Origin: Limnomonas spitsbergensis
Lineage: Eukaryota > Chlorophyta > Chlorophyceae > Chlamydomonadales
Assembly (NCBI GenBank): GCA_037349105.1
Contig: JAYJMM010000038.1
Coordinates: forward strand, 2,046,001 to 2,110,000
Reading direction: 5' to 3'
Length of the DNA stretch: 64,000 nucleotides
Shown here: piece by piece, positions 57,801 through 64,000 of the stretch
Numbering within the stretch: position 1 is the stretch's first letter
Layout: each line of letters opens with the position of its first letter
The notes under the pieces: generated by a model
What the model was told of the DNA's origin: nothing
Seen by the model: only the letters and a program-made list of their open reading frames with translations
Database searches by the model: none
Made by a program: the position numbers and the translations under genes

Positions 57801-58960
57801 CTGAACAGATATGTGCTGTTGCCAACATTGCACGGCAGCAGGAATGAAACGAAATCAAACGAGGCATGTACGAAAAGCACAGTATGCCCCGCACAAACGT
57901 AGTACCATGTTATGTCTTCTCATTTACGAGGAAGTGTTCCCCGGGTGTGAAGATATTCTCCTGTTTCATAATCCCTGTCTCTCACTGTGTAAACAGGCCC
58001 AGGATGTGGAGCGCATCGATGTGGGCTGGGCCTCTGTGTGGGTCAAGATCGCCGCACAGTGGGTCACCAGCCTGTTGTACTGCTGGACGCTGGTCGCGCC
58101 TGCGCTGTTCCCAGGTGCGGGATCCTCAAGGGAAAGGTTATCCCGCTGGGATCGCCGGGGAGATACGAGTACAGAAGAATGGCTTCAGGTAGATAATACG
58201 AGTCGGAGTTGGGGAATACTTGTTTGGCGCAGTCTGCGGGCCAGCGGTGCGACAGTCTAGGCTTCATCTGGCGTGTGTTGTTTACTTGTTTGACCCCGGA
58301 TCCATCCCGGATCCACCGGTTTCACCTTCAGAAATCCTGATGGGTGGACGAGGACACAGGGTGCTTTGTCTGGCGTGACCCACTTCACCTTACTATTTCC
58401 CCCTGGACCCTGTTGCTACAGTTCATCTGATAATCATCTCTGATCAAAAAGGAGCCGGCAGCCTCTCGCTGCGTTCCCAAATCTAATATGTGGGGTTACC
58501 AAAAATGTCCCTCCCACGGAAACCCGCTATTCACCCTTTCGATCGGAAGGAAGTAAGGTATATTGTAAAACGGTGTATAGGGTCCGCGCACCCCTTTTCA
58601 GAACTAATACATCAAATTCGTCGCGCAGGCAAAAAGTACCCTACTCCGCGCACGCGCAGCTGAATGTTTCTGATATTTGGTTGGGAAACGCTACTCCACG
58701 CACCCCCAAAAATTGTTGATAATTATCCTGTCGCACACTACCCCGCGAACCTCAAAAAGTAATTAGTTATAGACCGAGTGAAACCGGTTTTACGGTAAGT
58801 ATATTAACATTGTATAATTTGTGCACGGTCCCGCCACCTCCCCCTGGGGCTCTAGGAGCCTCGCCCATCCTGTTACCTCATAACCTCACCGAATTTTAGG
58901 TGTGGCTTTGGGAGATTGAAACATTGTTGTACTGCCTGTGCAGATCGTGAGTTCGCTTGA
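42860..58960 (+). CDS. SERINC/TMS1 family multi-pass membrane protein
   Basis: Eleven exons: 42860-43061, 43181-43263, 43398-43560, 43965-44049, 45066-45157, 54309-54505, 56263-56320, 56961-57088, 57475-57681, 57997-58114, 58944-58960 (TGA). They total 1350 nt, 449 aa, phases closing exactly. SERINC proteins have about ten membrane spans and are linked to serine entry into phosphatidylserine and sphingolipids. Diagnostic stretches: GSCAASMAGYFAC, SWILR-like AWILRDFAKPLLEKIPW, DKWFGQQAVYRVS, KYRSDSRDKILHHGNWLLK, WFYALLG, MFHWFKPSGAECSFN, DFTPVSYNYSFFHLIFALAS, MTGW and the plant-like end ALFPDREFA. The loop encoded by exons 8-9 (about residues 320-370) is Ala/Gly/Glu-rich, as is common before the last spans. 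Intron 5 is 9151 bp, almost all minisatellite; introns 4, 6, 7 and 10 also hold repeats. The ATG was chosen because it opens directly on the conserved Cys-rich segment; an extra 5' exon spliced at 42870 is possible. Confidence 0.93.
44655..45060 (+). repeat. 11-13 bp minisatellite AACCACCTGCC, SERINC intron 4
   Basis: Roughly 30 imperfect units of CAACCACCTGCC with variants (AACACCTAGGCC, AACCACGAGCC). It runs to the acceptor of the exon at 45066, so it also supplies that exon's pyrimidine-rich tract. Confidence 0.9.
45414..53765 (+). repeat. 8.35-kb minisatellite, 25-bp unit, SERINC intron 5
   Basis: About 330 units built on GGTGTGTGGAGGACC plus CTCTTTTCC. Variants include GTGTTTGG, GTGCTTGG, GACCCCTTT, CTCGTTACC, TTTTCTGGGG and TTTTCCAGGG. 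Rare 23-24-bp units (GTGTAGGACC; CCCTTTACCGGGTGTGTTG) mark larger blocks: CCATGG units sit near 46041, 47758, 49129, 49875 and 51572, and a 450-bp period (18 units) fits the last kilobase (52881 and 53331). It shows nested segmental duplication like higher-order satellite repeats. Because 25 is not a multiple of three, every frame repeats each 75 bp, giving open frames over 500 codons on both strands that are not genes. Confidence 0.97.
53985..54170 (+). repeat. Dispersed repeat family B, good copy, SERINC intron 5
   Basis: In order: CAGTCCACCTGTGGCAGGCC, GGACCAAACTTGGACCGGCC, GTGGCCAAAGCAGCATAGCT, GGCCAGAGGCCGGAGTGTAG, then GAAAAAAGAAACACTGG. It is the best reference copy in the window and lies between the satellite and exon 6. 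Confidence 0.85.
54535..54680 (+). repeat. 24-bp tandem repeat, CAGCTACAGTTCAGCTGCCT
   Basis: About six units of CAGCTACAGTTCAGCTGCCT with small changes. The word matches the terminal AGCTGAACTGTAGCTG of family B in reverse, and a minus-strand family-B copy follows at once, so the array probably grew from that element's end. Confidence 0.85.
54660..54840 (-). repeat. Dispersed repeat family B copy, SERINC intron 6
   Basis: GATAGAGGCCCCATGTGCAG, CCACGCTGCT and GGGCTTTTAGCCGGAAATGG follow the order of the minus copies at 19.4 and 60.8 kb. The middle is diverged. Confidence 0.7.
54952..55130 (+). repeat. 16-bp minisatellite CTTCCACACCTGCCGG, SERINC intron 6
   Basis: About 11 units, with CTGCTGG and CTGCCAA variants. 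Both strands stay open because of the repeat. Confidence 0.9.
55195..55370 (+). repeat. Dispersed repeat family B copy, SERINC intron 6
   Basis: CCACAAGTCCACCTTCGGCA, GGACTAACCTACGACTGATG, GTCAAAGTAGCATGGCC and GGCCTGAGGCCAGAGTGTCG parallel the 54.0 kb copy, with an insertion in the middle. Confidence 0.8.
55569..55955 (+). repeat. 11-bp minisatellite AGAGGTGAATC, SERINC intron 6
   Basis: About 35 units. AGAGCCTTATC variants near 55581, 55691, 55812 and 55912, and AGAGGTGAATT variants, recur together and mark a larger repeat of about 100-120 bp. Confidence 0.95.
56558..56690 (+). repeat. 6/18-bp minisatellite GGCCTTGCCCTTGGCCCT, SERINC intron 7
   Basis: About seven copies of the 18-bp unit built from CCTTGG and CCCTGG hexamers. 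Confidence 0.9.
56908..56960 (+). repeat. Degenerate CCCTAAA tract forming a 3' splice region
   Basis: AACCCTTAAACCCTAGACCC, then GAACCCCAAACCCTGAACCC, directly in front of the acceptor CTGCAG of SERINC exon 8. The telomere-like repeat therefore supplies the pyrimidine/branch-point region of this intron. Confidence 0.8.
58500..58800 (+). repeat. Degenerate ~55-bp repeat in last SERINC intron
   Basis: CCGCGCACCCCTTTTCAG, CTACTCCGCGCACGCGCAG, CTACTCCACGCACCCCC and CTACCCCGCGAACC follow at about 50-65 bp steps with AT-rich parts between. Confidence 0.6.
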
Positions 58961-59769
58961 TGACCTCCATCATGGACTGCTGGAAGGCATCGCACGCAGT
59001 GCTCGACTAACACGTCTTCTCTGAGGAAAATTTGCAGAGAGCTATTATACGATTTGTCTGTACTTCAAAGGCTCACTAAATAATGATACTTTCAAACCGG
59101 GACTGGCTGGGTAACTTCCTTCGCATATGATGCCTTGCAGTCAAGTCCTCTTTTTGACTACTGGTCCCGTTCTTATAGCCCAAATGGCCATTTATGGTGC
59201 ACAAGAATCATCCGAGATACTTCAACCTTTCTCCCTGTATTTTAACTTTGATAATATTTCCATTATTTGTCAAGGCTTCAGTGTAAAAAACCCTGGTGTA
59301 AAATAGGAGATGGAGAGGCGTTTCGTTGTTTTGACACACCACATTTAAAGATAGCATCCTGTGCCAGCACTGATTGATGCCCCATGGTCTTTCGGATTTG
59401 GATGTACCAAGGCTGATGTGTTGGGGTATAGTGCGCTTGCCGCTTATGGGCTGGATACCTAGGAAACACCCCTAAGATACACCGTTGGCACACAAGGTGA
59501 TAGCAAAGGCAAGGCCTGGAACAGGAGTTACATGACGTGTGAATGTGTCACACCAGAATAAGCTAGCAAGACAGTGCAGGGCGCGAGGGAAGGAGCTGTT
59601 GAGCAAAAGTAACTTGGGATCAGGCACCTGTTAAGTCCAGGAATATCCGGGCTGTCAAGTAGATGTGTCCCCCGTACTGCCCCCCCCTGCTGCCACAATG
59701 CATTGCTTGGTCGTGAGATGAAGAAGAACCGGCCTCAACACTATGGGAATAACCCAGACGGAGTTCGAG

Positions 59770-59935
59770 TCAGTGACATAACGCCTCTGGGCCATGCTGA
59801 AAGGGCTCGGCCGCATGGGCGCCTGACTGTCTGGTCGGGAGGAAAATAAAGTTAAGGCTAGAGGAGATAGGAAAGGAACAGACGGAAAAATAAGGAGGAA
59901 AAGATCATCCCAAAAAGTAAAGGAAGTCTGACATC
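59770..59935 (-). repeat. Dispersed repeat family A copy, inverted
   Basis: Minus strand: a pyrimidine tract from about 59930 to 59835, then CAGGCGCCCATGCGGCCGAG, GGCCCAGAGGCGTTATGTC. The algal TGTAA word is lost here (CGTTA). Confidence 0.8.
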
Positions 59936-60194
59936 TCCCCAGCTGGTCCTGGTCCTAGACCTCCACCGAGAGGAAAGAAACCAACCAGGCGGTGTTCGAG
60001 CCCATAGCTGACCATTTAGTGCATTATCGGTGAAGGCGCAAGGGAAAGGAGAGTGAACCGATAGAATCCATCTAGTACGACAAAGCTTGCCCACCGCACC
60101 ATGCACGGTCACCCACCTCATGCACAAGCATCTCCTGGTAGTTCCTGCCTTGCATTCTGGAGGCTAACAATCTATTTAGTCGCATAGGTGCCAC

Positions 60195-60545
60195 TAGGTG
60201 CATGGGGACCAGCGGTCCTTCGGCATTATCAGGCGCATGGGAGCCACCAGGTGCATGGGACTCAGGCGCATGGGAGCCACCAGGTGAATGGGACCCAGGT
60301 CACCCAGCAGTCCTTGGGCACCATCAGGCGCATGTTACCACACAGTCCTCCCACACCATAAATTGCCCCAGAGGGACCCAGGTCACCCAGCAGTCCTTGG
60401 GCACCATCAGGCGCATGTTACCACACAGTCCTCCCACACCATGAAGTGCATGGGACCCAATCACCCAACAATTATTCAGCACCAAGAAACGCATGAGGCC
60501 CGACAGTCCTCAGGCCCCAGCAGGCGTACAGTAAAAGGAAAGTAG
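60195..60545 (+). repeat. Tandem repeats, 30-bp and 81-bp units
   Basis: GGCGCATGGGAGCCACCAGG units (60230-60290) are followed by two copies of an 81-bp block (from about 60293 and 60374) containing CAGGTCACCCAGCAGTCCTT and GCGCATGTTACCACACAGTC. Confidence 0.85.
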
Positions 60546-60799
60546 CCTGGAGGTACCCCGTCTGAGCCCAGCTGCCATGTCGATGCTTGCTCACTGCCCG
60601 CTGCATGTCCTCCCCTCCCAGACGCGCCCATGCCTTTTTTGCAAGTCTGGAATTTGGACCACGGACACCAGCTGGCGCATGGGACCCTACAGTCCATGGG
60701 CGCCAACCGGCATACATGGCAGGCGCATGGGTTCCAGCAGGCGCCTGTACCCCACTGTTATCGGCCACTAGCAGGCGCTTGGGACAGTTTCCCCCCCGT

Positions 60800-60985
60800 G
60801 AATCAGCGACATATCAGCTACATTCCGGCCGATGGACGGAGACCCCAGATGTGGCCAGCCTTGCTGCTTTGGCCACCAGTATGGTCTGGTTCAGGTTTGG
60901 TCTTAACTGGGCCTTTGGCGGCCGCTGGACGGCCTGCCGGAGTTGGACTAGTAGCCGGGTAAAAAACACTGGCTTCGGACACGGG
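60800..60985 (-). repeat. Dispersed repeat family B, good copy
   Basis: Reverse complement of the 54.0 kb copy along its whole length, including AGACCAAACCTGAACCAG, GTGGCCAAAGCAGCAAGGCT and GGCCGGAATGTAGCTGAT. AAAAAACACTGG lies at the other end. Confidence 0.85.
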
Positions 60986-61069
60986 CAGCCCACGTAATCA
61001 GCCTTCACAACACCGCTCCACAACCTGTTCCTAGCATGAACAAGCCCCGCGTAATCTCCTCTACAGGAC

Positions 61070-61260
61070 CCCAGAACAGAGCTGCTGCCGCCTCATCCGC
61101 AGAAGGCGCCTGCCAGGACCCGCCCTCTGGCCACGCCCGCTGCTGCCTCATTCACATACGGCGCCCGCCCTGCCGCCGCCCCGCTGCTGCCTAATTCACA
61201 GAAGGCGCCCGCCCCGCTGCCGCCCCGCTGCTGCCTCGTTCTCAGAAGGCGCCCGCAAGT
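61070..61260 (+). repeat. ~50-bp tandem repeat, 4 copies
   Basis: CTGCTGCCTCATTCACAGAAGGCGCCCGCC-type units recur with small changes; the AGAAGGCGCC word appears near 61100, 61203 and 61244, with ATACGGCGCC at 61156. Confidence 0.85.
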
Positions 61261-61499
61261 ATCCGCCACTCGCCGCTGCTAGCCCCGCCCTGCTTCTGTA
61301 CGGTAAGATGGATGGGTAGGCCTAGCTTGGAGCCCTCTTCGTGGCCGGGGACGGGGCCGTAGACAGGCTGGAATTCTAAAATCACAATGGGCTCCAAACC
61401 CTGAGCAACACACACACAGCTTTTGAAGGCTAGTCTCTCCAGGGGCAGGGGATACGGTTTGCCTGACATTTGTGTTCTTTTTGTTTGGTGGGTGACCTT

Positions 61500-61613
61500 G
61501 CTATCCTTTCTTTCCTCTTATGCCTTCTCCCTTGACTTTCCTAGCTGTCCTTCTGTTTGCCAACGTGGCCGAGCTTCATTTCAGCATGGCCTAGAGGTGT
61601 AATGTCATCAACA
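61500..61613 (+). repeat. Dispersed repeat family A copy
   Basis: Pyrimidine tract 61500-61558, then CCAACGTGGCCGAGC, CAGCATGGCCTAGAGG and TGTAATGTCATCAAC. Confidence 0.8.
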
Positions 61614-61684
61614 CACAGTCACACACACCTCCTTCAGCCAGGGAGGGGAGAACAGTGCTATTTGTCGGCTATTTGTAATGCATT

Positions 61685-61812
61685 TCAGCCAACGATTTAT
61701 TGAAGCTACATTCCATGTCCAGCACGCGGCTGTCAGGACCTGGTGCAGCAGTTTCCTGTCCCATCAGCTGCAGGCCAGTCTTGCTTTGGTCCTAATTGGC
61801 CCATGAATTGGC
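61685..61812 (-). repeat. Dispersed repeat family B copy
   Basis: AGCTACATTCCATGTCCAGC, GCTGCAGGCCAGTCTTGC and TTTGGTCCTAATTGGCCC follow the minus-oriented family order. Confidence 0.65.
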
Positions 61813-62228
61813 CCATTTCTAGGGTTCTGTAGCGTTCTTACTAGTAAGACCAAAGGATCCAGATGTAGTTAGCGTCCTCTTAGGTTGTTAGGATCGTTAC
61901 AGGTTCAGTGTTTCAGCCGTAGACCCCAAAACCTAACGCTCACCTTCAGCTGCTGGTCCCCAACCTGCCGTATGAATGTGTATTTGGCCATGGACTTTTC
62001 AGCGCGGGTACGGCCGAGTTCCCTGAAGGGAGGAGGCAGTGGGCATGCGCGACATAAGCACGCGTATCACGGCAGATTTTAATGATGCACATTATGTTGG
62101 ACTGGGCACTTCACTCGTTCTTGTTCTGCGGGTCTAACCTCCCACTGCGGCTGAAAAGGTGATTTATTGAAGCAGATGTCTGTTCTTATTCGTCTGCCAG
62201 CATCTAAAGGCATTCAGTCCAGGCACAT

Positions 62229-62410
62229 CTATTGCCAGTACTCTTTCTGTGCCGCTCCATAAAACTCGTTTGCTGCCCATGCTGCCTCCTTTAAAAGGTC
62301 TGCACATTTAGCTCTGTTGTTGATAGAACTAGAGCCGCGTGCCAGATTGTCGGAGCGGCAGAGCATGGCGGAGAGTCTAATCAACGTCAACCAGTAGGTC
62401 GCTCTCATAG
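62229..62410 (-). CDS. Possible terminal exon, unknown product
   Basis: A minus-strand open stretch ending in TAG at 62229. It reads RLSAMLCRSDNLARGSS, INNRAKCADLLKEAAWAANE and FYGAAQKEYWQ, which looks like a coded helical C-terminus. The most likely acceptor is a GAAG at about 62413 or a CTCAG at about 62428. It could be the last exon of the small minus-strand gene at 62939-63208, but I found no phase-matched donor, so the link is unproven. Confidence 0.35.
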
Positions 62411-62489
62411 CTTCTCTCACCCCCTTCTGAGGTCATGCTTAACATACCTCACCGACCACCACCAGTTGTTTTTGGTATACTGGTACGTA

Positions 62490-62625
62490 ACCTACAGTTG
62501 AGCTGCAGCACGGCCTGGCTGCAGCGTAGGGGCTGGTGCATCAAGCCCTGCTCCTTGGACCTACGTCTGTAGGTTGGTCATGGTTTTGTTTCCACTGGGC
62601 CAGCGGTAGCTGCGAGGCGGGCAGC
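62490..62625 (-). repeat. Diverged dispersed repeat family B copy
   Basis: CTACAGTTGAGCTGCAGC, TGCATCAAGCCCTGCTCC and CACTGGGCCAGCGGTAGC follow the family order loosely. Confidence 0.5.
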
Positions 62626-62938
62626 CTCCCAAAGGTGGTGTGGTGCGCTATAAAATGAACTCTTCTCACCATTGGCATGCATCAAAGGGGCCAGGCGTTA
62701 ACGACGAGGCCGCAGATCTTGTGGTCAAGTGGAGGCAGTTGAGCCAGCGCTGGGGATTCTTGCTCTCACAGGCCAGGAAGAACTGCACAGGTGGCATAGT
62801 GTCGGTCAAGGATATTTTGGTCAATCTGTTTAGCGGTCTTTGTCCCCTGCTCTCTGGTGGAAACTAGCCCGAGGGATGACACAGGGCTTGTGGGCAGCTG
62901 TGATAACGTTGCGGAAGCATCACAGCTGAGACAGATCG

Positions 62939-63208
62939 CTAATGCTTGGCGCCCTTCATGGCATATAGCGCAGGCCCTGGCACGGGCTGTGTCAAAGGCG
63001 AAAGTTCATCAAATTTCGGTGTTGCACATTCGGATTTATCGGTATTCGTCATAATGAATGCCTTTTCAAAGAGACGAAAGAGAGCGCGCACACATCTGTC
63101 GCTGTCGTGGGTGGCCAACCCCACATGCTCGTCATTCACCTGTTCGCAGACTTGTATGGCAGAGAGACCTTTCGGTAGCAGCTCTTCGTCAATGGACATA
63201 CTTGTCAT
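62939..63208 (-). CDS. Small ORF of unknown function, 89 aa
   Basis: ATG at 63208 to TAG at 62939. It reads MTSMSIDEELLPKGLSAIQV, then VNDEHVGLATHDSDRCVRAL and LFEKAFIMTNTDK. The composition is balanced and not repeat-like. A good acceptor (TTTGCAG) lies 10 bases before the ATG, so the true start may be in an upstream exon, or the ATG may follow a 5'-UTR intron. No family is recognised. It is head to head with the RPP14-like gene across about 250 bp. Confidence 0.5.
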   Translation of the reverse strand: MTSMSIDEELLPKGLSAIQVCEQVNDEHVGLATHDSDRCVRALFRLFEKAFIMTNTDKSECATPKFDELSPLTQPVPGPALYAMKGAKH

Positions 63209-63457
63209 GATGACTAGCTGCAAATTTAAAACATTACAACACCATGATTGCAGCTTGAAATAATAAGCAGCTGCTGCTCTCTCCACACACCCGCGCACGG
63301 CACTCGAGCTAATTCACGAGACGAGCAACTTCACGAGAGTGGAAGAAGCGAGTGGATGCGCGTACGGCAAAACCCAACGACTCGGTGTCACACCCCCCTG
63401 CCCCTGACCAACCAAGGTTGTGCAACAGAGCGCCGCCGTAGCACTCATATATGGGGC
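63209..63457. promoter_or_regulatory. Putative divergent promoter
   Basis: About 249 bp between two opposite start codons, the third such pair in the window. CTCATATATGGGG at about 63443 is the only TATA-like word and lies too near the plus-strand ATG to be a normal TATA box. Confidence 0.4.
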
Positions 63458-63992
63458 ATGGATGAGGAGGCGTCAGTGGAGGCGGTGGCGTACCCACAAC
63501 GCACCCGGGAGCTCAGCTGCCCCAACGTCTATGTCGACATTTTATTGTGCGCAAGCCTGCATCCCTCCAACTCATTGCATGATCTGTCTGCGCCCTGCCG
63601 TATTCCATCCAGCATCTGCCCCTTGCATGGCAAGACTGACGCAGCCACACCGGCTGACATCCCATGCACAGCCCCCCATGCCATGCAGCCCTCCCCACTG
63701 ACACCGCGCCGACCCTACTCCTCACAGATCCTTTCCAGAGACAGCCCAAGATGTCGCCATGACCGAAAACATGTGCCTGTCGGTGCTGAACCGCGCCTTA
63801 CAACAGCTGCATGGAGTCATCGGAGGAGCAGTGCCCATGGAGCTCTTAGGCATCACAGCTATGGCCCCTACGCGTGAGGGCCGGGCTGCAGCGCTGGCCC
63901 AGATCGCACAGCTAGGAGGGGCAAATTCAGGGACGAAGCCGGCAGCAGCTGCATCAGCATCGGTGGCAGCCACTGCAACCATGATCGTGAAG
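63458..63992 (+). CDS. RPP14/POP5-like protein (RNase P/MRP subunit?), 3' end outside window
   Basis: Two exons, 63458-63546 and 63728-63992, join in phase 2 (TT|A, Leu) and the second ends on a GTCTCT donor at the window edge; 118 residues are visible. After an acidic start (MDEEASVEAVAYP) comes SCPNVYVDILLSFPE, then MCLSVLNRALQQLHGVIGGA and VPMELLGI. This matches the RPP14 pattern of a beta strand, a helix and a G-x-x-G/A-A-x-P-hydrophobic segment in a subunit of RNase P and MRP. An Ala/Thr-rich stretch (about residues 97-114) is not typical and may be an insert. The donor is GTGCGC. The call rests on short similarity and could be wrong. Confidence 0.45.
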
Positions 63993-64000
63993 GTCTCTAA

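Larger units (their letters stand above)
58961..62228. other. Intergenic, repeats only
   Basis: 58961-59750 holds nothing recognisable. The rest holds family-A and family-B copies and two tandem arrays listed separately. I found no exon. Confidence 0.5.

Noticed and set aside
60202..60545. 80-codon frames rich in PPGAWD/GHHQAH
   Set aside because: Products of the 30- and 81-bp tandem repeats.
1..64000. CRISPR array, prophage or bacterial defence system
   Set aside because: The tandem repeats have no unique spacers of constant length, genes are intron-bearing and eukaryotic, and no Cas, integrase or toxin-antitoxin proteins are seen.

Overview
This is a nuclear genome window from a eukaryote, most likely a green alga (chlorophyte or prasinophyte type). 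The evidence is: genes split by many GT-AG introns; degenerate interstitial TTTAGGG/CCCTAAA tracts of the plant and green-algal telomere type; a plant-like SERINC C-terminus; a probable TGTAA polyadenylation motif behind the RPS15 gene; and a high load of dispersed and tandem repeats at moderate GC. Nothing looks prokaryotic: there are no operons, CRISPR arrays or tRNAs. The species cannot be fixed from the sequence alone.

Layout. 1-6.0 kb (+): the 3' part of a nucleoside-hydrolase-like (IUNH fold) gene. 6.0-11.3 kb: gene-poor, with dispersed repeats. 11.3-15.5 kb (-): complete deoxyhypusine hydroxylase (DOHH, 306 aa, 6 exons). 15.7-21.8 kb (+): complete organellar elongation factor Ts (367 aa, 8 exons), head to head with DOHH across 246 bp. 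23.5-24.4 kb (-): four tandem 82-nt units that fit box C/D snoRNAs with compensated terminal stems. 24.8-25.6 kb (-): complete ribosomal protein uS19/RPS15 (145 aa, 4 exons). 28.8-33.6 kb (-): a probable Ser/Pro-rich protein gene of unknown function. 34-38.7 kb: a satellite of about 170-220 bp and two terminal-inverted-repeat elements side by side (764 bp and 2.36 kb). 41.3-42.7 kb (-): a complete 87-aa Trp-rich small protein gene, head to head (173 bp) with 42.9-59.0 kb (+), a complete SERINC/TMS1 gene (449 aa, 11 exons). Intron 5 of the SERINC gene is 9.15 kb and holds an 8.3 kb 25-bp minisatellite. 59-62 kb: more dispersed and tandem repeats. 62.2-64.0 kb: a small unknown ORF (-) head to head with the start of an RPP14-like (RNase P/MRP) gene (+) that runs off the window.

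The recognised genes are housekeeping genes: translation (EF-Ts, RPS15, eIF5A maturation by DOHH), RNA processing (snoRNAs, possible RNase P subunit), nucleoside salvage and membrane lipid/serine biology. They do not form one pathway. Three themes recur. Genes are paired head to head across spacers of 170-250 bp. Introns are filled with gene-specific minisatellites. Short segments carrying exon edges and splice sites are duplicated into neighbouring introns. All exon models were made by eye from splice consensus, reading phase and protein similarity; phases close without remainder for DOHH, EF-Ts, RPS15, the 87-aa gene and SERINC.
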